This document shows, in pieces, positions 11,739 through 23,870 of a stretch of DNA of 64,000 nucleotides. Source of the DNA: Sipunculus nudus (Eukaryota > Annelida > Sipuncula > Golfingiida > Sipunculidae); NCBI GenBank assembly GCA_026874595.1, contig CM049309.1, positions 96,866,723-96,930,722 on the forward strand. Direction: 5' to 3'. The stretch's first letter is position 1. Every line of letters begins with the position of its first letter. The notes beneath the pieces are model-generated. The model had not been told where the DNA came from. It did not search any database and saw only the letters and a list, made by a program, of their open reading frames with translations. The position numbers and the translations under genes were made by a program.

Positions 11739-13867
11739 AAAAAATTACAAATATTGTCCCAAATGTAATTTTTATAAAAATAATAAGAGAATTGTATGAT
11801 TTTTTAAAATGAAATATAACTGAAATGATTATTAAAATAATATTAAAGAATATATTCATGAAGGCATTCATTAATACATTTTGAAAGTATTTGCACTGGT
11901 ATTCATATACTTACATTTTTACCTGAATTCTCATCCTTTATGCAAGAAATTTTATAATGGAGTACATATTCATATTCGTATTTAAATACAATTGCAAAGT
12001 ATTCGCACCATGTCTGGTATTTATTCAGTTTTCACCAAACAATGATGTTGAGAATCCAGAATATACAAAATTCACACATTTAAATAATGATAATAAGTTC
12101 CTGGTTTTATGGCTTTTATTTATATTAAAAAGAAATAAATGTAATATATTCATTTTCAACTAATTTCACTGACATCAATGTACACACTAGACACAATAGG
12201 AGTCTAGATTAATATTACCAACTGCATCTTTGTCTATCATTAATTTCCTTCATATGATCCCTAATGATTAATAACGAATAATATGATTTCCTTTTTTATC
12301 ATTAAAATTGAACTGAAAAATGCCATAGGTGACTGCATGGTGTTATTTGGAATACGTGACATTCTATCCATCGATACAAGATTCTTATCTCATCAGTAAC
12401 TGCAAGTTAATTTCCTGTTATGATAAACTAACGAATTCCTTTTTTATTTTTCTTTAATTTGTTATTAAAAACCAATAAAAATTTATTAATTTATTGTTTA
12501 CTGTTATGTTGTTGGTTAAAACTACTAGATGAGTTGGGTTGGACACCTGGATCAACTGTGGCTGGCCATAAGCTGCCTGGCTGCCCCTGTGTATGCCTCG
12601 CCTCAAGCATGCATAATTTGCTGAAAGTTCAACAAGGTCACCATACAGGTGACTCAAGAGGGGCTGGAGAGAGCCAAGGTCTGACATGGTCTCATAAAAA
12701 CATTAATAAAAGCTACAATTTCTAGCCAATTTCTTTCAGCTTTCTTAACTAAAAAGCTGAAATCCTTATGTGTGCATGATATGAAAATTATATCAACAGT
12801 GCTCACAGGAAACAAATGTGCCATGGTCAAAGTTGGGAAAAAATTTAAGGTACTGATTTTATATTTATACTAATAACTTATAAAATTTGAAAAATTCAGA
12901 ATTAATTTTAGGTATTCAATTAAATCTTGATTAAATAATGTTACATCCCGGACAAAAAATCTCTAGCTTCCGCAATCCCCTCGTTAAGGGAGTAAATATA
13001 TTTCTTGATTTTTTACAAAGTGCATTATCTTTTGGCCCATAACTTAAAACAATTACGAATTACTGACATCATTTCTGGCATGTGCATAGAGAATGTATAG
13101 AAAAATATGTATATTATATATGATTAAAGTCAGATCAGTGGTTTTGATATCAGACAGTCTTGAAGTGTAACAATGGGTTTTTAATGGAAAAATGAAGTTT
13201 TTCATTAATATCTCGAAGGTATTAAGTTCTAGTGCCAAATTCTTGGCGTGGTAGGGGATTTTGGAGACATCTAATTGTATGCCAAATTTTAGGAACTGAG
13301 AGCTGAAGCTTGGGAGCTGAGCTCTTGCAAACTGCATAACACTAGCCTGATGTAAACAATATGTTATATGGTGCTTGAAAACTTGAATAAAATCTACAGT
13401 TTTTAATCATCTGGTTTCAAATTTGCGGTGTTAACAGACAAAATGCTAACAAAAACATGCTGTGAAAATTATATCCACAGAACTTACAGGAAAAAAACGT
13501 GCCATGGTCAAAGCTTGGCAAAATTTAAGGTACCAATTTTTTATTTTTGTTAATATTTTAAAAAATTTAAAAGATTTTGATCTAATTTTGGGTATACAAA
13601 TTAATTTTGATTAATTAAAGTTAAATTACAGGAAAAAAAGTCCATAGCTTTAATATGTTTTGTGTTATGTGATCAAATATCTTTCCTGATTTTTTACAAA
13701 ATGCATTATGTTTGGGCCCATAACTTTTTTTAATTATATAATACAGACATCATTTCTGGCATGTACATAGGAACTATATAGAGGAATATTTATGGTAAAT
13801 ATTAGGAAAACCAGATGAGTGGTTTTGATATTAGGCAGTCCTGAAGTGTGAAAATAGGTTTTTAATA
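11739..13867 (+). mobile_element. B1 body (between B2 and A2)
   Basis: AT-rich non-coding body of B1. It holds a typical B 3'-half sequence twice (about 12760-13300 and 13380-13867; words 'tttttacaaagtgcattatg' and 'gatattaggcagtcctgaagtg'). It is valuable as the uninterrupted reference for sites occupied by B3, B4 and A1. No gene seen. Confidence 0.6.
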
Positions 13868-16800
13868 ACAAGGCCTACAGGCCTAATGCGAACCTGTGAA
13901 ATGAGATTACACCAGGTATAATGCTTCAATGCTGGACCATTACTTTTCAAGAACATGTGTAACATGTATATGAACAATGCAAGTACTAAACACTTAGAAC
14001 AAGAAACAATTAAACAAACATCCTGCTTCAATTCTGGCATGGGTGCACACAACACAAAAACTAGAATATGGGTAGTCAACAAGCGACTACGTGTATCCGC
14101 CAAAATCAGAGTAGGAAAGGTGAAGTGAGGCATGGATTGAGTGGCAAGGGGAAACAGAGTGAGGTGTGTTGCATAATAGCCTGGATGTCTGCAGCCGATA
14201 TGTGTATGTAGGTTGCGCCTTCTACCCCAAAATCCAGAAAGCTGTCCAAGATGTATAAAGATACAAAATTTTAGGCAGATAAGTCAAACCACTACTGAGA
14301 TGAGTGATTTTAGCCCATGGCAGAAAAACAGACGGGTGCTATGCAAAAATGGTGGCAGGTGGCGCCACCAATTTTGTGTATGATTAAGAGCTATGTGAGA
14401 TCTATACACATGCAGAATTTCAGGGGGATATGTCAAACCAGTCCTGAGATATAAGCCTGAATGTCTGCAGCGTATACATAAATGTAGGTGGCACCACCTG
14501 CCACAAAATCCAGAAAGCTATCCAAGATGTATAAACCTGCAAAATTTAAAACAGATATGTCAAACCACTGCCGAGATATGAGTGATTATGCCACGGCAAA
14601 CAAATAGATAGATGCTGTGCAAAAATGATTGCAGGTGGCACCACCAGTTTTGCATATGATTAAGAGCTATGTGAAATCTATAAACATGTAAAATTTTTGC
14701 CAAATCGGTCAAATGGTTCCTGAGATATGAGCTTGAATGTCTGCAGCGTAAATTTGAATGTAGGTGGCGCCACCTGTCATAAAACAAGAAAGCTGTCAAG
14801 GATGTATACACATGCAAAATTTTAGGTGGAAAAGTCAAACCACTGCCGAGATATGAGTGATTTTATCCCAAGGCAGATGAACAGATGGACGCTGTGCAAA
14901 AATGGTGGCAGGTGGTGACACCAATTTTGTGTATGATATAAAGAGCTATGGGAGATCTATACACATGCAAAATTTCAGGGGGATATGTCAAACCAGTCCT
15001 GAGATATAAGCCTTAATGTCTGCAGCATATACATAAATGTAGGTGGCGGCACCTGCCACAAAATCCAGAAAGCTATCTAAGATGTATAAACCTGCAAAAT
15101 TTTAGACAGATATGTCAAACCACTGCCGAGATATGAGTGATTTTATGCCACGGCAAACAAATAGACCGATACTGTGCAAAAATGATTGCAGGTGGCACCA
15201 CCAGTTTTGCGTATAATAAAGAGCTAAGTGAGATCTATAAACATGCAAATTTTTGCCAAATCGGTCAAATGGTTCCTGAGATATGAGCTTGAATGTCTGC
15301 AGCGAATTATGAATGTAGGTGGCACCACCTGTCATAAAATTAAGAAAGCTGTCAAGGATGTATAAACCTGCAAAATATCAGGTGGATAAGTGAAACCACT
15401 GCCGAGATATGAGTGATTTTATCCAGATGCAGATGAACAGATGGACGCTGTGCGAAAATGGTTACAGGTGGCACCATCAGTTTTGCGTATGATAAATAGC
15501 TATGGGAGATCTATAAACATGCAAAATTTTGGCCCAACTGGACAAACGATTTCCGAGATATGAGCTTGGATGTCTGTAGCTAAAACGTGAATGTATATGG
15601 CGCCACCTGTCATAAAATCAAGAAAGCTGTCCAGGATGTATACACATGCAAAATTTCAGGTGGGTAAGTCCAACCAATGCAGAGATATATGTGTTTTTAC
15701 CCTAAGGCAGATGAACAGTTGGTTGCTGTGCTATGATTGTTGCAGGTGGCGCCACCATTTTTAGTGTATGTTATAAAGCTTTCCAAGGGCTACATTTGTG
15801 CAAAATTTTTAGCCTTATCAGTCAAACGGTTCCCGAGATATGTGGGTTTATATGTGGAAAAAGACGCACAAATGGATGCTGGGCAGAGAGGAAAGGTCAG
15901 AGGTCAACCAAAAATGAGGGCGCAGCAGTTCACATGTGACCGATCATAATTCCAAATTATAAAAATTCTACCCAGTGGTTATGGAGGAGTTCTCCGGAAT
16001 CCTTTGTGGCAATGGCGGCAGCGTCGGTGCATAGTATCCATAAAACTCTGTTTTAGTGGATACAATAATTGTAGCTGGCACCATCAGTCTTATATACAAC
16101 GAAGAGATATATACATATGCCCAATGTCAGACTGATATGTCAAACCCCTCCTGTGAAATAAGCAGGTACATACACTGTTCAAAAGTCAATGTAGGTGGCA
16201 CCACCTGTCTTGTAAATGAGAATACCATCAAAGACGCATAGACAGGTATCAGTCCAATACATCAAATTTCCCCAGAGTTTGATGCACTGGGCTGACAAGG
16301 CTTAGGTGAGTAAGGCAGTTGCCCTGAGTGACCTGTGAAAAATTGCTGCCTCAAGCTACTGCACTGAGTGAACTCTTGACCTGCACCTGGCTAGACTGAG
16401 TGAACTTTTGACCTGTACCTGGCTGCACCGAGTGAACTCTTGACCTCTTGCATAATCTGACATAGTTGGCAGTCTGATAGATTCAGGCTGAACTTTGGTG
16501 CCAAATATGATGCAGTGAGCAGTCTGCCAAAGCTATAAATAGAATGCAGCTACTGCACTGAGTGAACTCTTGACCTATACCTGGCTGCACTTCTTCCAAT
16601 CCTGGCACTGTGCCAAAACTATTTATAGAGCTGACATCATCTTGACCAATGGCCAACATCAAGGCACTGGCAATCTGCCAGTGGTAAACCAAATTCTGCC
16701 ATCTGTTCACAAAAGTGGTCCCTACTTGAAATAACTTTGAAATTTATTTTCCCAAAACAAAATGCTTTTCAGTTGACTTTTTATAAAAAAAAGAAATCAG

Positions 16801-18169
16801 GAATATAGGTAAAATTATTATGGATGCATACTGAATGCAAAATTAAAATACAGATATATATCATTGATGGCAAATTCTTGAATTAAGTTGAGTAGGGATA
16901 CCAATAATTTATAATCCACGTACAGTTGTCTTTATATAGCCACAGAGAGCTGAATATCCATGATTGTAACATTGCCTGGTATGATGAATAACTTAAATCA
17001 TAAATCTAAATTTTTTAAAAGCTTTCAAAAAATTTGTTATCAATATTAACCAAATACAACCTGAAATTTAAATGTCTAGTGGCATGATGTAATAGATGCT
17101 TATAAACTGGTGCCAGGCTAGATGTAACTGCATCACACAGCCAACATATATGGTAAAATGACTCAATTCAATCTCCATAATTCAGCCAAAAATCATTCAT
17201 GTGGAACCATTAATGACAATTATTATAAGAATTTATGTAGGGATTATTCTTGTACAAATTTAATAAACTGGCATCAGTGGCATCAGTCGAAAAACTTTTC
17301 GCAAGTTTATAACTCATATAGGAAGATACAGCAAACTGGTTAAGTTCAGCTTCCTGTAACTCAGCCAAAAAGCACTGAATCAAAACCATTTGAACAAATT
17401 TGAATTATCAACATCTGAGGATAATTAATGTGTGAGATTCAAGAATTTAGCCCAGTGGATTTTGAGAAGAAGATCTTTGTAGCCACTGAGCTAAAATGGG
17501 CTGTTATGGCATATGACTAAATTCAGCCTCCTATTACTTAGCCAAAAGTCACTTTGAACAAACTTCAGAAAGCACTACCCTAGGATCATTTCTGTGCGAT
17601 ATTAAACATTTTGGCCATATGGTTTCAGAGAAGAAGTTTTTTGTAGCCCTCAGTGTGATACAGGCACTAATGACCCCGTAACAAAAAAGGCCGATGCAGG
17701 TGGCGCCACCAATACCTCAAATTCATATATGACCTATGTGACCAACATTGGCATAAAATTTGGTGATGATAGCTCCGGCGTTTTTGAGATTGTAATTTTA
17801 ATATGCTTTTTTGCACAGTTAACAAAGTTCAACCTCCTGTAACTCAGCCAAATATCTCTGAACTGGAACCATTCGAACAAACTTGAGAAAGATTGTTCTA
17901 GGGATCATTTCTGTGAAATATTGGACAATTTGGCTGGACAGTTTCGGAAGCTTTTTTAGCTTTTTCCCTATAAAACCTAAGAAAATGCAGTTAGAAAAAA
18001 AATAAACAAAATCCAAGATAGTTTTTGGGATGACTGACAATTTGCAAAAAATTTGGTGATGCTAGCTCTCGCCATTTTTGAGAAAGCTATGGTAAACGTA
18101 CAGACGACGCACGACGCACGACACATGACAGTCGACGCCGCACCATCGCATAAGCTCACAGGTTCACTA
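13868..18169 (+). mobile_element. A2: family A element with nested C1
   Basis: 5' ACAAGGCCTACAGGCC and GCGAACCTGTG; 3' CACAGGTTCACTA. The flanks (13861-13867 and from 18170) join to match the intact site at 11481-11500 (TAATAAAAAATTGAGG) with the exact A count. Element C1 lies inside at 14060-16064. The remaining core has the minisatellite at 16360-16590, the palindrome GGTGGCGCCACC at about 17699 and an ACGACGCACGACGC run (18103-18122) before the 3' end. At about 16812 it holds, uninterrupted, the site that an inner A copy occupies in A1 and A5. Confidence 0.82.
14060..16064 (+). mobile_element. C1: family C Helentron-like element with dimeric tandem core
   Basis: Starts ACTAGAATATGGGTAG with a degenerate hairpin, then the subterminal repeat GTATCCGCCAAAAT; ends with a degenerate version of TTTTGGCGGATAC folded as a hairpin. 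Core: about eleven alternating half-units of roughly 131 and 146 bp, each opening with a GGTGGCGCCACC-like palindrome (14350, 14483, 14631, 14762, 14908, 15038, 15187, 15316, 15463, 15594, 15740). Copies are diverged, unlike the homogeneous array in C2. Host family A sequence continues across it (compare 29850-29890). Confidence 0.8.
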
Positions 18170-18388
18170 AAAAATTGAGGTTTTTCCTTAATTTCTCAAA
18201 GGAACGAAGTTGCAAAGACCCAGTTTTCGGCTTGGTAGGAGATCTTTGGGACATCTAACATTATGCCGAATTTTGGATTCCTAGGTCTTACGGTTTCAAA
18301 TCGTGCCACATCTACGGACGGACGGACGGACAGACGACTGACAATGGACCACGACTATAGCTCAGATGACTTAAAGTCAGCTGAGCTA

Positions 18389-18950
18389 AAAACCAGGGCA
18401 TATTATGTCCAAGTGTTTCTAACTCAAAAAGAGTAAAAGAGCATTGTCTAAAGAAGTGTCACCTAATGCGCTTGTGTGTTTGCACAAGAGCTTGCTTTGT
18501 GAACCTCCGTCAGGGAGAGTAGGATTAGAGGATCCTGTCTTTGTGGGAAAGATTAAGAATCTAGGGCCATTCGTAAAGAGTTTAAGCCTTTTGTGTCAGG
18601 TCTTGTGTCCTTAGTAGGGGACAGTATTGACCCAGTGCCTGTAAAATTCTAAGGGATACTGGTGCGTCTCAGTCCTTGTTATTGAAAAGTGAATTTGTAT
18701 TTCGGATGAGACTGCTACCAGAGAAATAGTATAAGCTCAGGGCATTGAGGGTTCTATTGTTCATTTACCTCTACACAAAGTCATGTTGGAGTCAGAGATG
18801 GTGTCAGGTCCTGTTACTGTGGGAATCATGCCCAGTTTACCTGTAAAAGGTGTTTCATTGTTATTGGGGAACAATTTGGCGGAAGGTAGGGTGACGGCTT
18901 ATCCTTGCATGGTCTCTAAACCGAGGGTAGCTTAAATGATGTTAGTGAGG
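18389..18950 (+). pseudogene. Gmr1-like zinc knuckle second half and aspartic protease
   Basis: Continues the element of 1-1428. GHIMSKC (to 18416) completes the gag zinc knuckle. A protease reading follows: ILRDTGASQSLL (active-site DTGAS at 18655-18669), then VPLH-type segment and PVKGVSLLLGNNLAEGR (about 18840-18890), the conserved end of a pepsin-like retroviral-type protease. Reading frame is broken by at least one indel near 18648. Would have cleaved the element's own polyprotein. Confidence 0.75.
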
Positions 18951-20540
18951 CAGAAAACGAGGGGTTGTTTCCAGCCTGTGCAGTCACTCGGGCAATGGAT
19001 AGAAAAGCCAATGATGGTACAGTGAACAAGGGTGCCACCGATAAGGCCGGTATGGCTGTGGGCCAGGGTTCTACTGATGATAAAGCGGGTACGGCTATGG
19101 TCTATAGGACCACTGATGATAATGCAGATAGGGGCATTGTTGATGATGATGACATAATAGATTTGTCACAAACATTCAAGAATGTCACTAATCATTGTAA
19201 TGACCAATCAGCGTGTCTTTGTTCTCAGAATGAGAAAAGAGCTAAGAAATCACCGGATGAAACATTTCCTTTAGGGAATAGAAATAGTTTATTGAAAGAA
19301 ACAAAAGAAAGATACAGATCTTAAACATCTGTATGGTTTGATTTTGCCAACCGAGGAATTAGAAAAGGTTTCATCGGGTTATTATATTCAAAATGATATG
19401 TTAATGAGAAAATGGAAACCCAGAGATATTCCGTCAACAGAGGATAGGGCTACAGTAAATCAAATTGTAGTTCATAAAGTTTATAGGTTAGAAATTATAA
19501 AGGTAACCCATGAATTGCCTTTGGCAGGACATTTAGGTGTAAACAAAACCAAAGAAAAAATCATGAGACATTTATTTTGGAAGGAGATGAATCAAGATGT
19601 AGCGCAGTTTTGTAAAACTTGTCATACTTGCCAGATGATAGGAAAATACAGTCATGATTCGCCAAAAGCTCCATTACAACCCATTCCAGTCATGGAAGAA
19701 CCACTAAGTCGTGTCATTATCGATTGTGTGGGTCAAATGCCCAGAACAAAAAATTGAAACCAATATTTGTTAACTATAATGTGTATCATAACAGGATTTC
19801 CAGAGGCCATTCCTCTAAGAAATATAAAAAGCGCGGACTATCGAGAAGGCTTTGATCAAATTCTTTACAATGTTTGGAATGCCTAAAAGAATACAATCAG
19901 ATCAGAGTACAAATTTTACTTCTGGATTATTCCAACAGTTAACTAATGACTTAGGTGTACATCAAATTATTTCAAGTGCTTATCATCCACAATCCCAAGG
20001 TGCTTCAGCGAAATTCCATTCCACTAGAAAACTACGTTAAAAACCTACTGTTTTCATAACAAGCAGGACTGGGACGAAGGCGTTCCACTATTGTCATTTG
20101 TGGTCAGAGATTCTGTTCAAGAATCGCTTAGGTTCACTCCGTTTAAACTTGTGTTTGGCCACACAATAAGGGGTCCTTTGAAAGTGATCAGAGATCAATA
20201 AGTCATTGAACAGAGCACAAAAAGGAACGTTCTGGATTATGTGGTCAAATTCAATGCAAGGTTAAACAATGCATGTGACCTAGCTAGACAAAACTTGGTA
20301 AAAGCACAGACTAAAATGAAAACATGGTATGACAAGAAGGCTAGAGATCAAGAATTCAGGGTTAGAACTAAAGTATTGGCATTGTTACCAAGTAGAGACG
20401 GTCCATTGCAAGCACGGTATCATGGACCCTATGAAATTCACAGAAAAATCAGAAATGTCTATTACGTAATCAAAACTCCAGACAGGCGTAAAGAAACTCA
20501 GTTGTGACATGTAAACATGCTCAAACCATATTTCGACAGA
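18951..20540 (+). pseudogene. Gmr1-like linker and integrase
   Basis: An acidic linker (18965-19324, begins FPACAVTRAM) precedes integrase. The N-terminal zinc domain is present (HELPLAGHLG ... CKTCHTC, 19509-19632). Core: first catalytic Asp in VIIDCVG (about 19722), second in IQSDQSTNF (about 19892). The third, in the usual GAxERFH context, reads GASAKFH, so the catalytic Glu is lost. A C-terminal GPY/F module follows (ARYHGPYEI, about 20415) and HVNMLKPYF (20511-20537). Stops and frameshifts separate the pieces. Integrase lies upstream of RT here, the reverse of ordinary Ty3/gypsy order and characteristic of Gmr1-like elements. Confidence 0.78.
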
Positions 20541-20985
20541 GATGACACACGTGAATCCAGCTTGTTTAGTATCTATTGATGATGAAACAAAAGAAACTGA
20601 CAATATGTTTAGAGAGGTTGATACAAGTAAAGACATGAATGAAATACCGAAATTGAGTAATTCAGAGGTTCTGGCAAATTTGGATGAAAAATTAAGGCAT
20701 CTTTCATCTAAAGAATCACGAGAGTTATCAGAACTGATGAGGAAAAATTTAAACACATTTTTCCTGATGTGCCTAGCAGAACTAATGTTTCGTGTCATGA
20801 TGTGGATGTCAGCCATGCAAAGCCAATAAAAAATCATCTGTATAGAGTTAACCCTGAAACTCTCGCATACTAAAGAAAAGAAGTAGAATACATGTTACAA
20901 AATGATATCATTAGGGAGAGTCAAATTGAATGGAGTTCTCCATGTTTATTGGTACCAAAACCAGATAAATGTCATTGATTTTGTA
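20541..20985 (+). pseudogene. Gmr1-like reverse transcriptase N-terminus, truncated
   Basis: Follows the integrase directly. After an acidic connector the reading contains KPIKNHLYRVNP, EVEYMLQNDIIRES, WSSPCLLVPKPDK and FCTD: the start of a Ty3/gypsy RT fingers domain. It stops at about 20985, where sequence switches to the interior of a family A element (ATGGTTTCAGAGAAGAAG). The YxDD core, RNase H and 3' LTR are absent from the window. Confidence 0.75.
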
Positions 20986-21533
20986 CTGATGGTTTCAGAG
21001 AAGAAGATTTTTGTAGCTGTCAGTATGATACTGGCACTGATGACCCCCAAACAAAAAAGGCCGATGCAGGTGGCGCCACCAATACCTCAATTTCAGATAT
21101 GACTCATGTGACCAACATTGGCATAAAATTTGAAGATGATAACTCCAGCCGTTTCTAAGATTGTAATTTTAGTATGCTTTTTTGGACAGATGACTAAGTT
21201 CAACTAGCTGTAACTCGGCCAAAACTCACCGAACTTAAACCATTCGAACAAATTTGAGAGAGATTGTTCCAGGGATCATTTCTGTGAAACATTGGACAAT
21301 CTGGCTGAACAGTTTCAGAGAAGAAGATTTATAGAGCTTTTTTACCTTTTTCCTATTTAATCTAGGAAAATGCAGTTAGCCAAAAAATAAGCAAAATCCT
21401 ATAGAGTTTTTTAGATGTCTAATTTTTTGCATAAAATTTTGTGATGCTAACACTTGCCGTTTTCAAGATTGTATGGGTTAACGTACAGACGCCAGACGCC
21501 GCCACACCATCGCATAAGCTCACAGGTTCACTA
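20986..21533 (+). mobile_element. Family A element, 3' fragment
   Basis: Begins inside the A core at the RT breakpoint and ends with the canonical CACAGGTTCACTA. Contains GGTGGCGCCACC (about 21069) and an ACAGACGCCAGACGCC run before the end. The join to the RT shares TGATGGTTTCAGA-like sequence, suggesting deletion or illegitimate recombination rather than a clean insertion. Confidence 0.75.
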
Positions 21534-22302
21534 AAAATACAGGTAGCGCCACCAATCTGCGGAAACTGATGAAAAACTCCCTGATCAATATCTATGCATA
21601 GAATCATGGTGATCAATGCATTAGGTGTTCAGATACTGGAGCTTTTGTATCAAAATTTCCATTATTCTGGGGGGTACTTTTGAGCCCCAGAGCTCGAAGA
21701 ATATGGGTAACAGAGACCTAAATTTTGGTTTCCAAGGAGACTTTTCATGGACCTCCCTGCATGTTAAGAGAGAAGATGCTAGGTCTAGTTGTTATGCTTT
21801 GTGCCGTGTTAACAGATGACAGCATCTTTCAAGGTCTCAAAAATTGAGAAAAAATTTTTTTTTTGAAATACAGGTAGCGCCACCAATCTGCGGAAACTTA
21901 TGAATCACTCCATGATCAATATGCATGCCAAAAATCATGGTGTTCAATGCATTAGTTGTTCAAATACTTGAGCTTTTGTATCAAAATTTCCATTATTCGG
22001 GGGGGGGGGGGGTACTTTGGAGCCCCATAGCTCAAAGAATATGGGTAACTGAGACCTAATTCCAGGTTTTCAAGGAGAATTTTCATGGACCTCCCTGGAT
22101 GTCAAGATAGAAGATTCCAGGTCGAGCAGTTACCATTTGTGCCCTGTTAATGGACAGACAGCTGGACGAACAAAGGGGGATCGCTATAGCTCAGATGACT
22201 TACAGTCAGCTGAGCTAAAAATATCATGACATTATGCTAATTATTTAAGTTTCTCAACTATAATTTGATACTGTAATTAATAATCAATTTCATACATGTT
22301 CA
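21534..22302 (+). mobile_element. Family B 3' fragment plus following B body
   Basis: Two tandem core units of about 340 bp (start words 'cgccaccaatctgcggaaact' near 21548 and 21878), a poly-G run near 22001, then the B 3' hairpin ending TCAGCTGAGCTA at 22217. Bases 22218-22302 are AT-rich B-body sequence that continues after A3. Confidence 0.7.
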
Positions 22303-23029
22303 ACAAGGCCTACGGGCCTAATGCAAACCTGTGCAATGGGATATACAACAGGTATAATGCTTCCATGATAATATGCTTGACCATTACTTTGCAAGTACAT
22401 GCGTGACATGTATATGTACAATGCAAGTGATAAACATCTTGAACCGGAGTACAAGCACCAATTACACAAACATCACTCCTGAAATACTGGCATGGATACA
22501 CACAACACAAAATGATTGTAAGTGGCACAACCAGTCTTGTGAATGAGAAAGCTATCAAAGATGTATGTACATGCAAAATTTCAGGCAGATAATTCAAACC
22601 AATCTTGGGCTATGTGCACAGATATATGAAACCCAAAAACAATTGTAGGTGGCACCACAAGTCTTGTATACATGAAAGACATCAGATGCATGGACAGACC
22701 AAAATTTCAGGCAGATATATCAAACTTCTCTTGAGTCGGGTGCATTTGGCTGACAAAGCTCACCTGAGGCAGGCACTTGCCCCAAGTCAAGCAAAGCAAA
22801 TTGCTAGCTGCACCTACTGCATTGAGTGAATTCTTGACCTGTACCTGGCTGGACTGAGTGAATTCTTGACTTGTTGCAAAATATGATACAGTTGGCAGTC
22901 TGCCTAACCTATTAATAGATTCAGACTGAAACTTGGTCTGCTGCCAAATCTGAAATACTAGAGCCTGTACACTATCTGTACACTAAATCTGTACACTAGA
23001 GCCAATTATTGAGTCAATTAGGCTCACTA

Positions 23030-23813
23030 ATTTAGTCAGTTTGGATCCGTATGTTGGCAAACATAAACCTCTCTATGTGTGGAACGAGGTCAGGGACCCT
23101 TATCCAGGCACTCAACAGCGCTGACCATGTGACTGTGGAGAAATAACTCGCATGAGACAAAATGGGGCCTAAGGAAGCAATGCCGATGACCACTGCTATT
23201 GTGTCAGTGGTCAAAGAAAATGGAAACAGCAGTGACAGTGAGCCTGAGGGGGAAGATGATCCTCCTAAACCAGTAACTCTCAGGTAAGCCATTGGGGGAA
23301 TGGAAACATGGCTACAGTATATGGAGGAGCAGGGCTTTGTAGCAGGGGATGTTGATGCCGATGGCTGACTGCTTAGAAAAGTCTGTAAAAATCAAAACTA
23401 AATAAAAGAACCAGATACCAGACAGATATGCTGGCATTCTTTAGATGCTGGTTCATTCATTATATACATTTAGTTAACGTTTGTTCAGAAAAATAATCAT
23501 GTCTCATAATGGAAGAATCTGCATAGGTCATCAATCTTGAGGAGTGTTGTATATTTAAATATGTATATAAGAAATAAAACAGTACTCCATGACAGATGTT
23601 TTATTTTTTTTCACATAAATTATAAAAATATCATTTACCTAGTTTATTATAACAAGATAGTTAATTAATACTAACAAGTCCTCCTCCAAACATTTAGGTC
23701 ACATTGTATCTTGACCCTCTGTCACCTTTAGTACTTTGACAATCCGACAGCCTTGCAATCTGACATAAATTAGGGTATAACATTTAGTGTCGGATTATGA
23801 AGTCACAACTGTA
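23030..23813 (+). pseudogene. pogo/Tigger-like DNA transposon, 3' portion (tentative)
   Basis: A broken reading at about 23150-23400 contains SSDSEPEGEDDPPKPVTL, then AIGGMETWLQYMEEQG and LLRKVCKN: an acidic linker followed by a helical tail, similar in style to the C-terminus of pogo/Tigger-type transposases. It ends at 23787-23813 with a sequence whose complement reads CAGTTGTGACTTCATAATCC then GACAC, resembling Tigger terminal repeats, followed by TA. No 5' terminus or DDE catalytic core is present. A domesticated or ordinary gene exon is a possible alternative. Confidence 0.4.
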
Positions 23814-23870
23814 TTTATATTGCCTGTACTGCTCTGCTTATAAATCCAAAGAGCTCATTTTGTTAATACA

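Larger units (their letters stand above)
1429..18388 (+). mobile_element. B1: family B Helentron-like element, outermost copy, with nested B2 and A2
   Basis: Starts ACAAGGGACC with a hairpin (GACCTATGGGTC) and a degenerate subterminal repeat, and ends with TCAGCTGAGCTA. Joining the flanks in the A-run restores the CX2CX4HX4C zinc knuckle of the Gmr1-like gag, so the boundaries are good to about one base and there is no evident target-site duplication. Its own DNA is about 1429-1710, 11739-13867 and 18170-18388; the rest is nested insertions B2 (1711-11738) and A2 (13868-18169). The 3' part carries a short ACGG-rich run (18315-18337) before the terminal hairpin. No coding capacity. Confidence 0.7.

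Noticed and set aside
11451-11871. Ser/Val/Arg/Pro-rich minus-strand reading (VRPSVCPSVRPSV type)
   Set aside because: It is the translation of the (ACGG)n run at the end of a family B element; similar readings would arise at every B 3' end.
14060-16064. Regularly spaced palindromic repeats suggestive of a CRISPR array
   Set aside because: Repeats and spacers are both conserved between units, spacing is 131-146 bp, the genome is eukaryotic and no cas gene is present. It is a transposon tandem core.
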